From NCBI RefSeq assembly GCF_005860805.1, contig NZ_VCEJ01000002.1, positions 1,844,375 to 1,908,374 on the forward strand: a DNA stretch of 64,000 nt, written 5' to 3'. Positions 26,576-35,859 of the stretch are shown piece by piece. Each line of letters begins with the position of its first letter. Position 1 is the stretch's first letter. Position numbers and translations under genes: made by a program. The DNA comes from Dyadobacter luticola (GTDB taxonomy: Bacteria; Bacteroidota; Bacteroidia; Cytophagales; Spirosomataceae). The notes beneath the pieces are model-generated. The model ran no database searches. It was given only the letters and a program-made list of their open reading frames with translations, and was not told the origin of the DNA.

Positions 26576-26622
26576 GTATTAATATGAGAATGTGGTTTGG
26601 CTATTTCAAAACCATCAAACCG

Positions 26623-27966
26623 CTACATTACTTTAAGCCGCAACCCGAGCTGCGCAGAAACATTACTCGCCAGATATGGATTGCCCATCACCCACCCGCT
26701 CGTTTTTGCATGGACGGAAACATAGGCCGACAATGGCCTGCTGAATTCATGAAAAAGCTTTGCATGGATTGCTCCACCGGAAATATGGTCATTTTTCAGG
26801 AATGCCTCCGGTTGCTGCCAGGCTTGCAGGGAGACATCGGCGAGCCACTTTTCACTGATACGGTGATCGGCCATACCCAGTTCGAAACCGTAGTAACGCT
26901 GGTCGCGGTTGTCGTACCGGTGCACGCCAAAGAGTAAATTACGCTCACGCAGCTGGACAGGCACGATCAGGGAGATGTCACTACCGAAATGCGTTGGCGC
27001 GTATTGTGTAAAAAAGTTGAATGCAAAACTGCGGCCCAGCCTGATCCGGTTCACGAAAAATATTGCCGGGTTGAGGTAGTTGAGTAGGGACAATTTCTTC
27101 TGCCGGATCAAATAATCCTGCGCCTCTTTGCTGAGATCCGAAAACCCGACGCGCCGGTTCACCCCATCGCCACCCTTGAATTTGGTCCGCTCCGCAAATG
27201 CACGCTCCGGATTGAACATATCGTAAGCCCACGCAGTAAGATCCGCGCCTGCAAAGTCGCGCTCGGTTTGCAGCGGGCTCTCGAATGTCGGTGCCCAAAC
27301 CTTGGCCGAATCACTTCCGGGACTGGTCGAAAACCGGAAATAATGATGGACATACCAGGCATTATAAAGCAGCAATGCACCTTTGGGCAATGTGCGTTTG
27401 TGATAAAAATCATCGACTGAAATACGCTTGTTCAGTAACACTTCGGACTGAACACCAGCCGTATAAGCATAAAGCAGACTGGCAGGATGGTTTTTCTTCA
27501 AATCGGAAAGCTGCCCGTCGGTGACGCCGTAAACCGTTCCGTCCCAGCGGTTCGGCAGCCAGTTTCCATTTTTAGAGGCAATTCCATTTACACCCAGCAC
27601 TGTGCGGTGGAATTCTTCGTGCGCCCATTCTCCGAGCGGGATCGGGAGCTCACTCGCAAAACGGGAGAACCCGAGCGTCATCCCATATTTGAGGATACCA
27701 TTCCAAATCTTTCCAGGCTTCGACTTGGGCCGCACGAGCGCATTTCCCAGCGCATCGATTCCCCAAAACGAAAGCTCATACATGCCCCGGGCCGATTCGA
27801 GCGCCTGGTCCATCGAGACATACCGCTGCGGCAGATCGGTTATTTGGGGATAGTCGACAAGCGGCGCCGTGATCCTGAGCTTGTACTGTAATGTGTCCTG
27901 CGCCTGCACAGGCAAATGCGTGGCCAGCAGCGTCAGCGACGCCGCGGCTAAAACTTTGATTTTCAT
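26623..27966 (-). CDS. Secreted HExxH protein with predicted outer-membrane barrel tail, unknown function
   Basis: The 447-residue protein starts with a signal peptide (ending LPVQAQ, about residue 23). A short helical region contains His116-Glu-Glu-Phe-His120 inside GEWAHEEFHRTV, the zincin HExxH motif. The last 150-200 residues have alternating strands with aromatic ends (for example RYYGFELGMADHRISEKWLADVSLQAWQ) and end QLGLRLKVM, as in outer-membrane barrels. I do not recognise the family. A zinc protease or a metal-binding site linked to a barrel is possible; the motif could also be fortuitous. It lies 28 bases after the S41 peptidase gene on the same strand, so the two are probably an operon. 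Confidence 0.7.
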   Translation of the reverse strand: MKIKVLAAASLTLLATHLPVQAQDTLQYKLRITAPLVDYPQITDLPQRYVSMDQALESARGMYELSFWGIDALGNALVRPKSKPGKIWNGILKYGMTLGFSRFASELPIPLGEWAHEEFHRTVLGVNGIASKNGNWLPNRWDGTVYGVTDGQLSDLKKNHPASLLYAYTAGVQSEVLLNKRISVDDFYHKRTLPKGALLLYNAWYVHHYFRFSTSPGSDSAKVWAPTFESPLQTERDFAGADLTAWAYDMFNPERAFAERTKFKGGDGVNRRVGFSDLSKEAQDYLIRQKKLSLLNYLNPAIFFVNRIRLGRSFAFNFFTQYAPTHFGSDISLIVPVQLRERNLLFGVHRYDNRDQRYYGFELGMADHRISEKWLADVSLQAWQQPEAFLKNDHISGGAIHAKLFHEFSRPLSAYVSVHAKTSGWVMGNPYLASNVSAQLGLRLKVM

Positions 27967-27994
27967 GGCTATTGATTGATTATTGGATAAAAAT

Positions 27995-29437
27995 TCAGTG
28001 AGTGAGCAGCTGCCCGGCAGGGTCTTTTCCCGAAAGCAGATCCTCCCGCGACGGCCTGATCACGACATCCGGCATAATGCCGCGGTGCACGCCTGTTTCG
28101 GATTTGGCGGCCATGTAGTAGCCGGCCAGCGGAATGCCAAGATCGAGCCCGGTAGCGGGTAATTTATAGATCGCGAAAGTCCCGCTGTTATCGCCCTGGT
28201 AGGCTCCGCCCGACTCTTCACCTGCGAACAGTCCGCGGTTTTCGCTCCGCGCCACGGCCAGGAATTCGGACGTGACGGAATAGCTCAGCCCGTCCATCAG
28301 AAAGACTACATTTCTGGTGTAAGCTTTTTGGTGCGGATGGTGGAGGCCCAGGTTTTGGTGTTTTTTAAAAAGTAGCTGGTTGTTTTCTTTTTTGATAAAC
28401 AGCCGGGCCAGTCCGATGAAGCGTGGCAGGTAGGCGAGCCCCTTGGCCGGGACGTCTTTTTTGCGCTTTACTTTTACTTCAATCCTGTCATAATACCTGA
28501 AATCCTGCCGGGCAATGTGTGCAAACAAATCTTTTCCCAGCGCATCATTCCCGCCTTCATTTCCCCGGACGTCGATAATCAGCCGACGGGTAGGATGCTG
28601 CGCGATCTGTGCAAAAGCAGAATCCAGGAACCGCCGGAAATGCTTGTTACCCTCGGCCGGATAAAATGTTGCAATACGAAGACGCGCTACCGAATCAGCG
28701 GGGAAGCTAAGCTGGTTATTTGAACTCAGAAAAGTATTGTTGCGATTGAGCGCCTGCCAAGCTTCTGCTTGGATACCCGGCATTTCAATAATTGTAGTCT
28801 GACCTTTATCGTTTGCCAGCGTGATGGCAAAAGGACTGCGGTCGGTCTGGATAAAGTCGGCGTACCAGGCGCTAAAATATTGCTGAATCTGGGCGTCTGC
28901 CGAGGATTGCACGTGCGCATCCGAAAACAACTGCGGACGTAATGCATGAAGTACCGAATCGATGGATTGACCATTGATCGCCCGCACATATTGCCCGACG
29001 GCTTCCCGGTTGGCGGCATGTGTGACGAGCAGCTGACCGGTATTGTCAAAGCGGACGATGATGGGTATTAAATGATTTGTAAAAAAATAAAAAGGGAAGC
29101 CCTCCATCGGCGGAAAAAACTTGGTATGCCCGCAGCGAAGCCTGGTCAGCACCGGATTCACCATCCTGAAAAACGCCACGAAAAAAGTAGAATCACGGCT
29201 GGCAATCTCCACCCTGACCGAATCGAGCGCATTCAGAAACTCTTCCGGTGGCCCAAAGCGGCCAAGACCCGGATGGAGCCGCACGACCGTGGAGCGGATC
29301 ATGTCCAGGTCGGAAAGTAATGCGGCCGATGGAATTTTTTTGTTGGGTAAAGATTGTGCACCGCTTGCTAAGTATATAGCCAATTGGAGCAGGGCGGTAA
29401 GCAGTATTCGATGGCTCATTTTAGAAATTTTCCGCAA
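27995..29437 (-). CDS. S41-family (C-terminal processing-like) serine peptidase, exported
   Basis: The 480-residue protein has a signal peptide (ending LASGAQ) and a C-terminal tail-specific protease domain. The motif LIIDVRGNEGGND is the conserved strand before the active site, and FLMDGLSYSVTSEFLAVAR holds the probable nucleophile Ser of the S41 fold; EESGGAYQGDNSG follows as in family members. No PDZ domain is obvious. The start is ATG 29435-29437 or, equally well, ATG 29417-29419 (MSHRILL). The periplasmic enzyme probably degrades or processes cell-envelope proteins. It overlaps at its 5' end with the divergent AraC-type gene and is followed by the HExxH gene. Confidence 0.87.
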   Translation of the reverse strand: MRKISKMSHRILLTALLQLAIYLASGAQSLPNKKIPSAALLSDLDMIRSTVVRLHPGLGRFGPPEEFLNALDSVRVEIASRDSTFFVAFFRMVNPVLTRLRCGHTKFFPPMEGFPFYFFTNHLIPIIVRFDNTGQLLVTHAANREAVGQYVRAINGQSIDSVLHALRPQLFSDAHVQSSADAQIQQYFSAWYADFIQTDRSPFAITLANDKGQTTIIEMPGIQAEAWQALNRNNTFLSSNNQLSFPADSVARLRIATFYPAEGNKHFRRFLDSAFAQIAQHPTRRLIIDVRGNEGGNDALGKDLFAHIARQDFRYYDRIEVKVKRKKDVPAKGLAYLPRFIGLARLFIKKENNQLLFKKHQNLGLHHPHQKAYTRNVVFLMDGLSYSVTSEFLAVARSENRGLFAGEESGGAYQGDNSGTFAIYKLPATGLDLGIPLAGYYMAAKSETGVHRGIMPDVVIRPSREDLLSGKDPAGQLLTH

Positions 29438-30679
29438 TTTTGTTTCAAAAAAAGGCCTCTGTCGTCTTTCCCGACGAGTTCATACCTTTTTAACATCCTT
29501 GTACAGCAAATTTCCCGGCAAGTTTTGATCACAGCACTCCTCATTTCCGGCATTATCCAGGGCGGCTTCTTGGCCTTTTTGCTACTGCGAAAATCATCCA
29601 ATCAGGTACCCAACCGCATTTTGGCCACATTGATTTTTGTTGTCATGTGTCACCTTTCCCTAATCTGCCTCGACGTCCGCAACCTTTTCCTGGTGTACCC
29701 GCATTTGAGCAGGTTATCCTGGCTGCTGCCGCTTTTATACGGCCCGCTGATTTTACTGCTGACGCAAAGCATCTCTGATCCGCTATTTAAAATGCGGCCC
29801 GGCCAGCTGCTTTTACTGCTGCCTTTTGCCGCCTATTTTGTCCTTTTGATACCTTACTTTTCCCTCTCTGCTGCCGCGAAAATTACCATTTTGGCAAATA
29901 CCCAGCTTGTTACCCTGGCGGATTTTGGATGGATGAATACCTTGACGAACTATTTACATCTCGGGTTCACTGCCTGCGCATTGGTACTATTTTATCAAAA
30001 CCTTGGAAAAAGATCTCAGTACTTTTCGAGCAGTGAACTGATCAATGTGCATTGGCTGAAAGAATTTTTGTGGCTGGTGTTTGCGATCATGGCTTTATCG
30101 GTAGCAACATTCTACGCGCGCAAATATGGCATCCGGTACGTCAGCGGCATTTATCCGGCGCATTTTTTACTGGTTGTCCTGCTGGTATACTGGATCGCCT
30201 TCAAGCTGCTGAATGTAAAAGCCACTTTAACCCCAATAACCGAAAATCCCACCGGGCCGCGAGCCGACCCGGTGGAACCTACTGCCAAATATGCAAAGAG
30301 CAGCCTTACCGACGAACTCACCGAAAACATTGCCGCGCGCCTCTCCGCGCTGATGCATTCAGAAAAGCCCTATCTGGAAAATGATCTGACAATCATTGAA
30401 TTAGCAGCTCGACTGCATGTTTCCCGGCACCAGCTATCGCAGGTGATAAATACAAGTTTTGGTGTCAATTTTTTTGAGTTTGTCAACAAATACCGGATTG
30501 CAGAATTTAAAATTCAATCCCTAAACCCGTCCAACGAGCATTTATCGCTGCTGGGAATTGCCCTGGAATGTGGCTTCAATTCGAAAGCCACATTCAACCA
30601 GGCATTTAAAAAACTGGAAGGCACTACCCCTTCGGATTTCATCAGAAAAAGCCGGGGAAAGGTGTTGGAGAAAGCTTAA
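29411..30679 (+). CDS. AraC-family regulator with N-terminal membrane domain
   Basis: The N-terminal half has about six to seven hydrophobic helices (ALLISGIIQGGFLAFLLL onward). The C-terminal about 100 residues form an AraC-type DNA-binding domain (LTIIELAARLHVSRHQLSQVIN and LGIALECGFNSKATFNQAFKK). Such proteins are membrane-bound sensors that act directly as transcription factors. The start is unsure: ATG 29411 gives 422 residues but overlaps the divergent S41 start. TTG at 29525 (just before ITALLISG) would place the first helix at the N-terminus, as in relatives, and leave room for a promoter. It probably controls itself or the divergent S41 unit. Confidence 0.85.
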   Translation: MAHFRNFPQFCFKKRPLSSFPTSSYLFNILVQQISRQVLITALLISGIIQGGFLAFLLLRKSSNQVPNRILATLIFVVMCHLSLICLDVRNLFLVYPHLSRLSWLLPLLYGPLILLLTQSISDPLFKMRPGQLLLLLPFAAYFVLLIPYFSLSAAAKITILANTQLVTLADFGWMNTLTNYLHLGFTACALVLFYQNLGKRSQYFSSSELINVHWLKEFLWLVFAIMALSVATFYARKYGIRYVSGIYPAHFLLVVLLVYWIAFKLLNVKATLTPITENPTGPRADPVEPTAKYAKSSLTDELTENIAARLSALMHSEKPYLENDLTIIELAARLHVSRHQLSQVINTSFGVNFFEFVNKYRIAEFKIQSLNPSNEHLSLLGIALECGFNSKATFNQAFKKLEGTTPSDFIRKSRGKVLEKA

Positions 30680-30692
30680 TAGGAGTTAAGCT
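30673..30692. terminator. Weak hairpin between convergent genes
   Basis: AGCTTAA (30673-30679) and TTAAGCT (30686-30692) form a seven-base stem including the stop codon of the AraC-type gene. There is no good T-run on the plus strand and only TTTCTCC on the minus strand, so function is doubtful. Confidence 0.3.
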
Positions 30693-30703
30693 CCGAACAT
30701 CCA

Positions 30704-33700
30704 CTACTCTTTCACAACCTTAATCGCATTGCTTCCTTTTGCTTTCAGGAGGATTAATCCCGCTGGCAGCTCCGAAATATTTACTTTTTGTGAAGCGGCT
30801 GTTTTTTGGACCGTCTTCCATTTTTTTCCATTTACATCAACAAACTCTACGAAAGTTGCGCTGCTTTTTTTCCAGTCAATCCAAAGCTCGTTTTTCGCCG
30901 GGATTGGATAGGCGATCACCCGGTTCGTTTCAGGCAACTTGATGGAAATGATCTTGCTGAATGCGCTGCTGCCATCGGCTTCAAAGATTTTCAGACGGTA
31001 ATAAGCCACATCCCCTTCATGTGCAAGCGAGTCGGTAAAGTTATAGGCGGTCGTGCTCAATGTATTGGCAGCCACCGCACCGATTTTGTTGAACGATTTA
31101 CCATTTTCGCTGTACTCAACCTGGTACACAGCGATTTTTTCCTGCTCGGTCACTTTCCAGTTAAGTCCCACTTTTCCGTCATCCTGATGTTTGCCTTCAA
31201 AGCTGATCAGACGTACCGGCAAAGGATTCTGGCCCGCTGTCCCTGCAAAAAATCCGCTGAAACGCATGACAGGAAAGGTAACTTCCCAGCGGCTGAGCGC
31301 CGCATTCCACACAATATTATCATCGTCCGGATTGATAAGCCCGCGGTCGTCTCCATAAGAGTCAGGTTCGCCGCTTCCGTCGAAACTGTCACCGTGAAAC
31401 TGGTAGATCCGGAAATTGGCTTTACGGGCAGCTTCTCCGCTGGCATTTCCGGTTGGCAGATAGTCTGTCGAGGTAACCCGTGCATTGAACGCATCAAATT
31501 CGGCCTGGGTAAAATAGAGCGTGATCTGTGCGCCCGCATCTTTGACTTCGTTTACCGGTATAATATCATAATGCCGCTGAACATAATAGGCGCCATTGAA
31601 GGAATTAACAACCTGATCTGTCCAGACTTTTGCGATCACTTCGCCGGTAAGTTTTCCCGGTGCCATGGTGAGCAGGTCCGCACTGCACACGCCAACTTCG
31701 GCAGTAAATGTATGCGCCGAATTATCCATAAATTCAAAAGCGCTCTTTTTGCCACTTGCTGCCAGACGCGACCCGCCGGACGATTGTAATTGCTGCGACT
31801 CGTAAGCGCCTATATCCAGTGTTTCATTAAAGAACCGGGGATTGCCTGCAACATCCTGCTGGGGAAAAAATTCCGGTGGAAACGGAATGTATCCTGCATC
31901 AATGGCCCTGCTGCATGGGGTAAGCGAAAAATCATCGTTTTCAGGATCGGTAAATGACGGATCTTCGTCCAGGTTTCCGCCAGCATCCTGGATACCGTAT
32001 GCCGACAACTGCCAGTTACTGCTACCGCCACTTCCACCAACAATGCTGGTTCCCAAAATGCCACCCGACCCCTCCGCGTAAAAATCTGCCTTGTATGGAT
32101 TTCCCTCCTCGTCCAGATCATTATCCAGCAAAATGTTATCATAACTAATGACATTAAACCCTGTTAAACCAGATCCGGAAAGAAAGATACCGGCGCCAAG
32201 CTGAACAGACACATTTTGAGATACGGTTGTATTAAATAATGTCGTGGTTTGTGTCTCGAGAGTAAAAACCCCGCTGCCTCCAAGGATCGTGGCATTGTGA
32301 TACACCGCTGAATTGACCAGCGATACGGCCCCTGCCAGCGAAGCAAGGCCGCCACCCACCAGGCCAACATTATTCCTAATTACCGTGTTTACGAACGAGA
32401 CATTCGCATTAAAAGTCAGGACCCCGGACCCAAAGCCGCCCGGCACCTGCACCTCATTGATCCTTAAAATCTCATTAACTTCCCGGTCAAAGTCATTTCC
32501 GCCTTCAATCGTAAATCCATCCACTGCGGCGCCCGTGAAACCTATGGATACCGCCGACACCACTACAAACGCATTTTCGGTTTCCAAATCAGGCCCTTCA
32601 TTGATAAAATCATTGATATCGAAATCGTCGTCCTGGTTGAAGTCTCCGCTCAGGATACTGGCATTTTCCAACCTGCTTCTATCACGCTCTGCAAGAGTAC
32701 CTTCTGTGCCCGCAAAACCACCGTAAAGGGTGGTACCTTCTACCAGGGAAAAGGAGTTGAGCGGGCTTTTCGGATCATCACCAGACAGGTTATCCGGCCG
32801 GTAGAGCGGAAAATAGGTCCCGCCGGCAACCCAGATCTCTTTTACGGTTTCCAGTTGCGCGGCGACAAGTGCATCGGCTACTTCACCAGCGGCATCGGCC
32901 CAGCTGCTGCCGTTTCCTGTGTTACCTTTTTTAACAAATAATACACCATCACTATTGGGCGTAAGTGTGGTGGTGACAATACCATACAGACTTTCTAACG
33001 CACCCATATCAACCGTCCCTGCGGAAATGCGGTCCACACCCCGGGAGTCGAGGGCTATCCCTGACAAATCGGGCGTCTGGCCTGCATCGTAGATGGCGTT
33101 GGTACCTGCATTGATGGCCGGGCTTCCCGGACGTAATGTGTAATCCAGATAATTTATATTTCTGAACCGTGGGTCGGTATCAATGTTCCCGCCGGCATCC
33201 TGCCCAAAACTGGTATCCCATACAGAACTGCCGCCGCTGCCTTCTACCAATGAATTCAGAAACGTGACGGATGCGGCTGGGTCGCGGTATACATTGTTCG
33301 TAGAAATATTCTGGCGATTTCCCCATATTATGGTATTCCTGATACGGGCGGATGTTGCTGCCCCGTCAAAGAAAATCCCGGCGCCTGGCTGTTTTGACAA
33401 GTTGTTGGTGATGGTCGCATTGGTGATCACCGGAGACGAATTACTGATATATACCGAACCTGTTTGTTCCGAAAAGTTGCCATCGATGGTGGCATTGGTC
33501 ATCACAAAATCCGAATTGAATGCTGCAATTGCACCACCTATGTTGGCCTTGTTATCGGACAAAAGCAGGTTTTGAAGGATTGGAGACGAACCATAGAGCA
33601 CAATTCCGCCGCCCGCCATTCTGGAAACTTCCTGACCTTGTATCGTAATCGGCTCCTCATTGTCAGCATTTCCATAGGCAATGACAACGCCATCCAAAAG

Positions 33701-34492
33701 TGCGGACCCTACGTTGCCCACTGAGGTTACCACGTGATGAACACCTACGATAACGGTTGCTCCTTCCTCTTCAACTTCCATGTCGCCATGGAGAATGGTA
33801 GCCACATCGTAACCGTTATCAACGAACCCAGAACCGCTTTTGATCATCAGCTGACGTTCGTTCAGCGAGTTTTCGGTGCCGTAAAAGCCGCCGTAGATCT
33901 TCACATCGCGCAGCAGCATAAATGTTTTGTTGCGCGGATCAAAACCATCGCCGTCACTCTTGTATTCGTGATCATAAAGCGGATAGTATTCACCAAAGGC
34001 TACCCAGATTTCCTCGACGCCGGTTACGCCGCTGGCATATTTCAGCGCGTCGGCGAGTTCGTTAAAAGCATTATCCCAGTTCGAACCATCCCCCGCGCCG
34101 ACAGCGTCCTTCCTGACATACAGGATTGCAGGTACATCGGAAGTTCCGCTTTTCCTGGCTGCGGAAGGTTTCGGCCTGGAAGTTGCCGTGCTTTTTTTAT
34201 GGACAAACAGCCGAGGGTTTGTCCAGGTTTTAGATGTAGTGTTGTGGTAATTTTTTGTTAATGACTTGAAATCGAATGGTTTGTCAGGGCGGGCAGCGGG
34301 TTTCGCATGGCCCTGCTTCTTGGCGGCATCCATGATTTGTTGCAATTGACCTTTGCTGATGCCAATGTTCTGGTCAAATTTTTGTTTGTAGGCCGACTTG
34401 TTGATCTTCCATTTTTCCTGGGCCTGGGAATGTGCCTTGTTGAACATAGACAGAACCAGCGCCAGAAGGAGCAGGGTAGAGATTTTTTTCAT
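30704..34492 (-). CDS. Large secreted beta-helix protein with T9SS C-terminal sorting domain
   Basis: The 1262-residue protein has a signal peptide (ending FNKAHSQ), an N-terminal region rich in Lys and Gln, then two similar right-handed beta-helix modules of about 350-400 residues. The module starts share a frame, GDGSNWDNAFNELADAL versus GNGSSWADAAGEVADAL, each followed by EIWVA-G-YxPLY and repeated VTNATI/FVNTVI-type coils. Both end in choice-of-anchor signatures (INAGT..., DMGALES; IDAGY..., DIGAYES). The C-terminus (YPIPAKNELWIDW ... LPAGLILLKAKG) is a type A T9SS sorting domain, so it should reach the cell surface or medium. No catalytic residues are evident; adhesion or polysaccharide binding is likely. 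Confidence 0.88.
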   Translation of the reverse strand: MKKISTLLLLALVLSMFNKAHSQAQEKWKINKSAYKQKFDQNIGISKGQLQQIMDAAKKQGHAKPAARPDKPFDFKSLTKNYHNTTSKTWTNPRLFVHKKSTATSRPKPSAARKSGTSDVPAILYVRKDAVGAGDGSNWDNAFNELADALKYASGVTGVEEIWVAFGEYYPLYDHEYKSDGDGFDPRNKTFMLLRDVKIYGGFYGTENSLNERQLMIKSGSGFVDNGYDVATILHGDMEVEEEGATVIVGVHHVVTSVGNVGSALLDGVVIAYGNADNEEPITIQGQEVSRMAGGGIVLYGSSPILQNLLLSDNKANIGGAIAAFNSDFVMTNATIDGNFSEQTGSVYISNSSPVITNATITNNLSKQPGAGIFFDGAATSARIRNTIIWGNRQNISTNNVYRDPAASVTFLNSLVEGSGGSSVWDTSFGQDAGGNIDTDPRFRNINYLDYTLRPGSPAINAGTNAIYDAGQTPDLSGIALDSRGVDRISAGTVDMGALESLYGIVTTTLTPNSDGVLFVKKGNTGNGSSWADAAGEVADALVAAQLETVKEIWVAGGTYFPLYRPDNLSGDDPKSPLNSFSLVEGTTLYGGFAGTEGTLAERDRSRLENASILSGDFNQDDDFDINDFINEGPDLETENAFVVVSAVSIGFTGAAVDGFTIEGGNDFDREVNEILRINEVQVPGGFGSGVLTFNANVSFVNTVIRNNVGLVGGGLASLAGAVSLVNSAVYHNATILGGSGVFTLETQTTTLFNTTVSQNVSVQLGAGIFLSGSGLTGFNVISYDNILLDNDLDEEGNPYKADFYAEGSGGILGTSIVGGSGGSSNWQLSAYGIQDAGGNLDEDPSFTDPENDDFSLTPCSRAIDAGYIPFPPEFFPQQDVAGNPRFFNETLDIGAYESQQLQSSGGSRLAASGKKSAFEFMDNSAHTFTAEVGVCSADLLTMAPGKLTGEVIAKVWTDQVVNSFNGAYYVQRHYDIIPVNEVKDAGAQITLYFTQAEFDAFNARVTSTDYLPTGNASGEAARKANFRIYQFHGDSFDGSGEPDSYGDDRGLINPDDDNIVWNAALSRWEVTFPVMRFSGFFAGTAGQNPLPVRLISFEGKHQDDGKVGLNWKVTEQEKIAVYQVEYSENGKSFNKIGAVAANTLSTTAYNFTDSLAHEGDVAYYRLKIFEADGSSAFSKIISIKLPETNRVIAYPIPAKNELWIDWKKSSATFVEFVDVNGKKWKTVQKTAASQKVNISELPAGLILLKAKGSNAIKVVKE

Positions 34493-34632
34493 GAAAACGT
34501 TGATTGATTTTTGGGGGAAGAAAAAATTGAAGTATTGGAGAAGTTAGACTACAAAGCTGGTATAAAGTATCTTATACTCAGTAAAATATCGGGCTTCCAA
34601 AGTATTTAAGGATTAAGCTATTTTATTTGTCT

Positions 34633-35145
34633 ATGAAACCGATCGTCGCTACCCTGGAAATGTCAGATGCTGCGCAGACATATTTCAATGAGCTGCGCCG
34701 GCGACATTTTCCGCCCGGGCGCAATTATCTGAATGCGCATCTTACGCTATTTCACGCCTTGCCCGACGAGCCCTGGATTTTTGAGGAGCTTGCGGAAATC
34801 GTGAAAGATCAAATGTCTTTTGAAGTCACAGCGCAACACATTGTGTCCCTGGGGAATGGTACCGCATTTAAAATCATTTCCCCAGAACTTCCTGCACTCC
34901 ACCAGACGCTTCGAAACCGCTGGTTTGACCATTTAACCCCGCAGGACAGGCAGAAAAGAAATTTCCACATCACAATCCAGAATAAAGTAGAAAGCCAGGA
35001 AGCCAAAAAGTTACAAGCTGAACTATCCCCATCCTTCGAACCTTTCAGCTTCCAGCTCACCGGCATCCAACTCTGGCGCTACCACGGCGGCCCGTGGGAA
35101 TATCTGAGGACACTTTCGTTTGGGTCGGCACACAGATCTTTTTGA
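34633..35145 (+). CDS. 2'-5' RNA ligase / 2H phosphoesterase family protein
   Basis: The 170-residue cytoplasmic protein has the two HxTx motifs that define the 2H phosphoesterase superfamily: His36-Leu-Thr38-Leu and His112-Ile-Thr114-Ile, about 75 residues apart. The ATG at 34633 is chosen over the TTG two codons upstream. Family members hydrolyse cyclic phosphodiesters (ThpR-like RNA ends or ADP-ribose cyclic phosphate). It is monocistronic and convergent with the FMN reductase gene across a bidirectional terminator at 35175-35225. The real substrate is unknown. Confidence 0.88.
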   Translation: MKPIVATLEMSDAAQTYFNELRRRHFPPGRNYLNAHLTLFHALPDEPWIFEELAEIVKDQMSFEVTAQHIVSLGNGTAFKIISPELPALHQTLRNRWFDHLTPQDRQKRNFHITIQNKVESQEAKKLQAELSPSFEPFSFQLTGIQLWRYHGGPWEYLRTLSFGSAHRSF

Positions 35146-35174
35146 TGGGATGAAAAATCTGGTAAAATAAAAAA

Positions 35175-35234
35175 TGCGCCTGCTTCGCTGCGTGGATATT
35201 TATCCGGGTTGGCGAAACAGGCGCAAAAGCCTTT
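35175..35234. terminator. Bidirectional terminator between convergent genes
   Basis: TGCGCCTGCTTCGC (35175-35188) and GCGAAACAGGCGCA (35212-35225) form a 14-base stem with a single G-T pair. TTTTTTATTTT follows on the minus strand (for the FMN reductase unit) and a short TTTT on the plus strand (for the 2H protein). Confidence 0.85.
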
Positions 35235-35255
35235 TATATAATATACTTCCCTTAC

Positions 35256-35816
35256 CTAATTCCGAATGGAATGTAAAGCAACGCCCCATTTTTTCAGTTC
35301 TGCAAACATCGCCAGGGCGGCATTTGTGTGAGATTCGTCGCCTGTGAAGACACCCTCAGCATCAATATGTTTTGTAAAAAATGGCAGCACAATTCCCTGA
35401 TTGAGCGGCATCATATTTAATGTGGTCAATACTTGTTTCAGCATTTGGGTTGAACGCAATCCGCCCGAAACCCCGCCATAACTGGCAATGCCGACCGGCT
35501 TATAAGCCCATTCATGAAATAAATAATCAATCGCATTTTTAATGGGGGCAGGGATTGCATAATTATACTCGCCCAAAACAATGATAAATGCGTCGGCTTC
35601 TTTAATTTTTGCACTCCAATCTTTGGTATGCTGGTGCTCGTACTGGCCCAGTCTCGGATGATTGGGCTCATCCAGTAAAGGCAAATTGATTTTCGCCAGG
35701 TCGAGCAGTTCAACATGCAAATCCTCCTGCGCAGCGGCAAGCGAATAAATCCATTCTGCGATAGCAATACCTTTACTTCCGGGCCGGGTAGTAGATGTGA
35801 TGATTTTTAAGTTCAT
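35256..35816 (-). CDS. NADPH-dependent FMN reductase-like flavoprotein
   Basis: The 186-residue cytoplasmic protein has the flavodoxin-like fold of the FMN_red family: an N-terminal TSTTRPGSKG phosphate-binding loop, FIIVLGEYNYAIPAPIKNAIDYL (about residues 78-100), and SYGGVSGGLRSTQMLK. Relatives reduce FMN or quinones and chromate with NADPH. It is 43 bases downstream of the RidA gene on the same strand, so the two are probably co-transcribed and end at the terminator at 35175. No redox partner is encoded nearby. Confidence 0.9.
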   Translation of the reverse strand: MNLKIITSTTRPGSKGIAIAEWIYSLAAAQEDLHVELLDLAKINLPLLDEPNHPRLGQYEHQHTKDWSAKIKEADAFIIVLGEYNYAIPAPIKNAIDYLFHEWAYKPVGIASYGGVSGGLRSTQMLKQVLTTLNMMPLNQGIVLPFFTKHIDAEGVFTGDESHTNAALAMFAELKKWGVALHSIRN

Positions 35817-35859
35817 GCAATTTGATTGTAAATGATTTTGAAAAATAACTGCACAAAAC

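Noticed and set aside
30806-31789. 327-residue plus-strand frame opposite the T9SS protein
   Set aside because: Opposite the sorting-domain region; no domain and no start context.
34560-34577. GTATAA / TTATAC inverted repeat before the 2H phosphoesterase gene
   Set aside because: Only six bases per arm in AT-rich DNA, no promoter nearby; too likely by chance.
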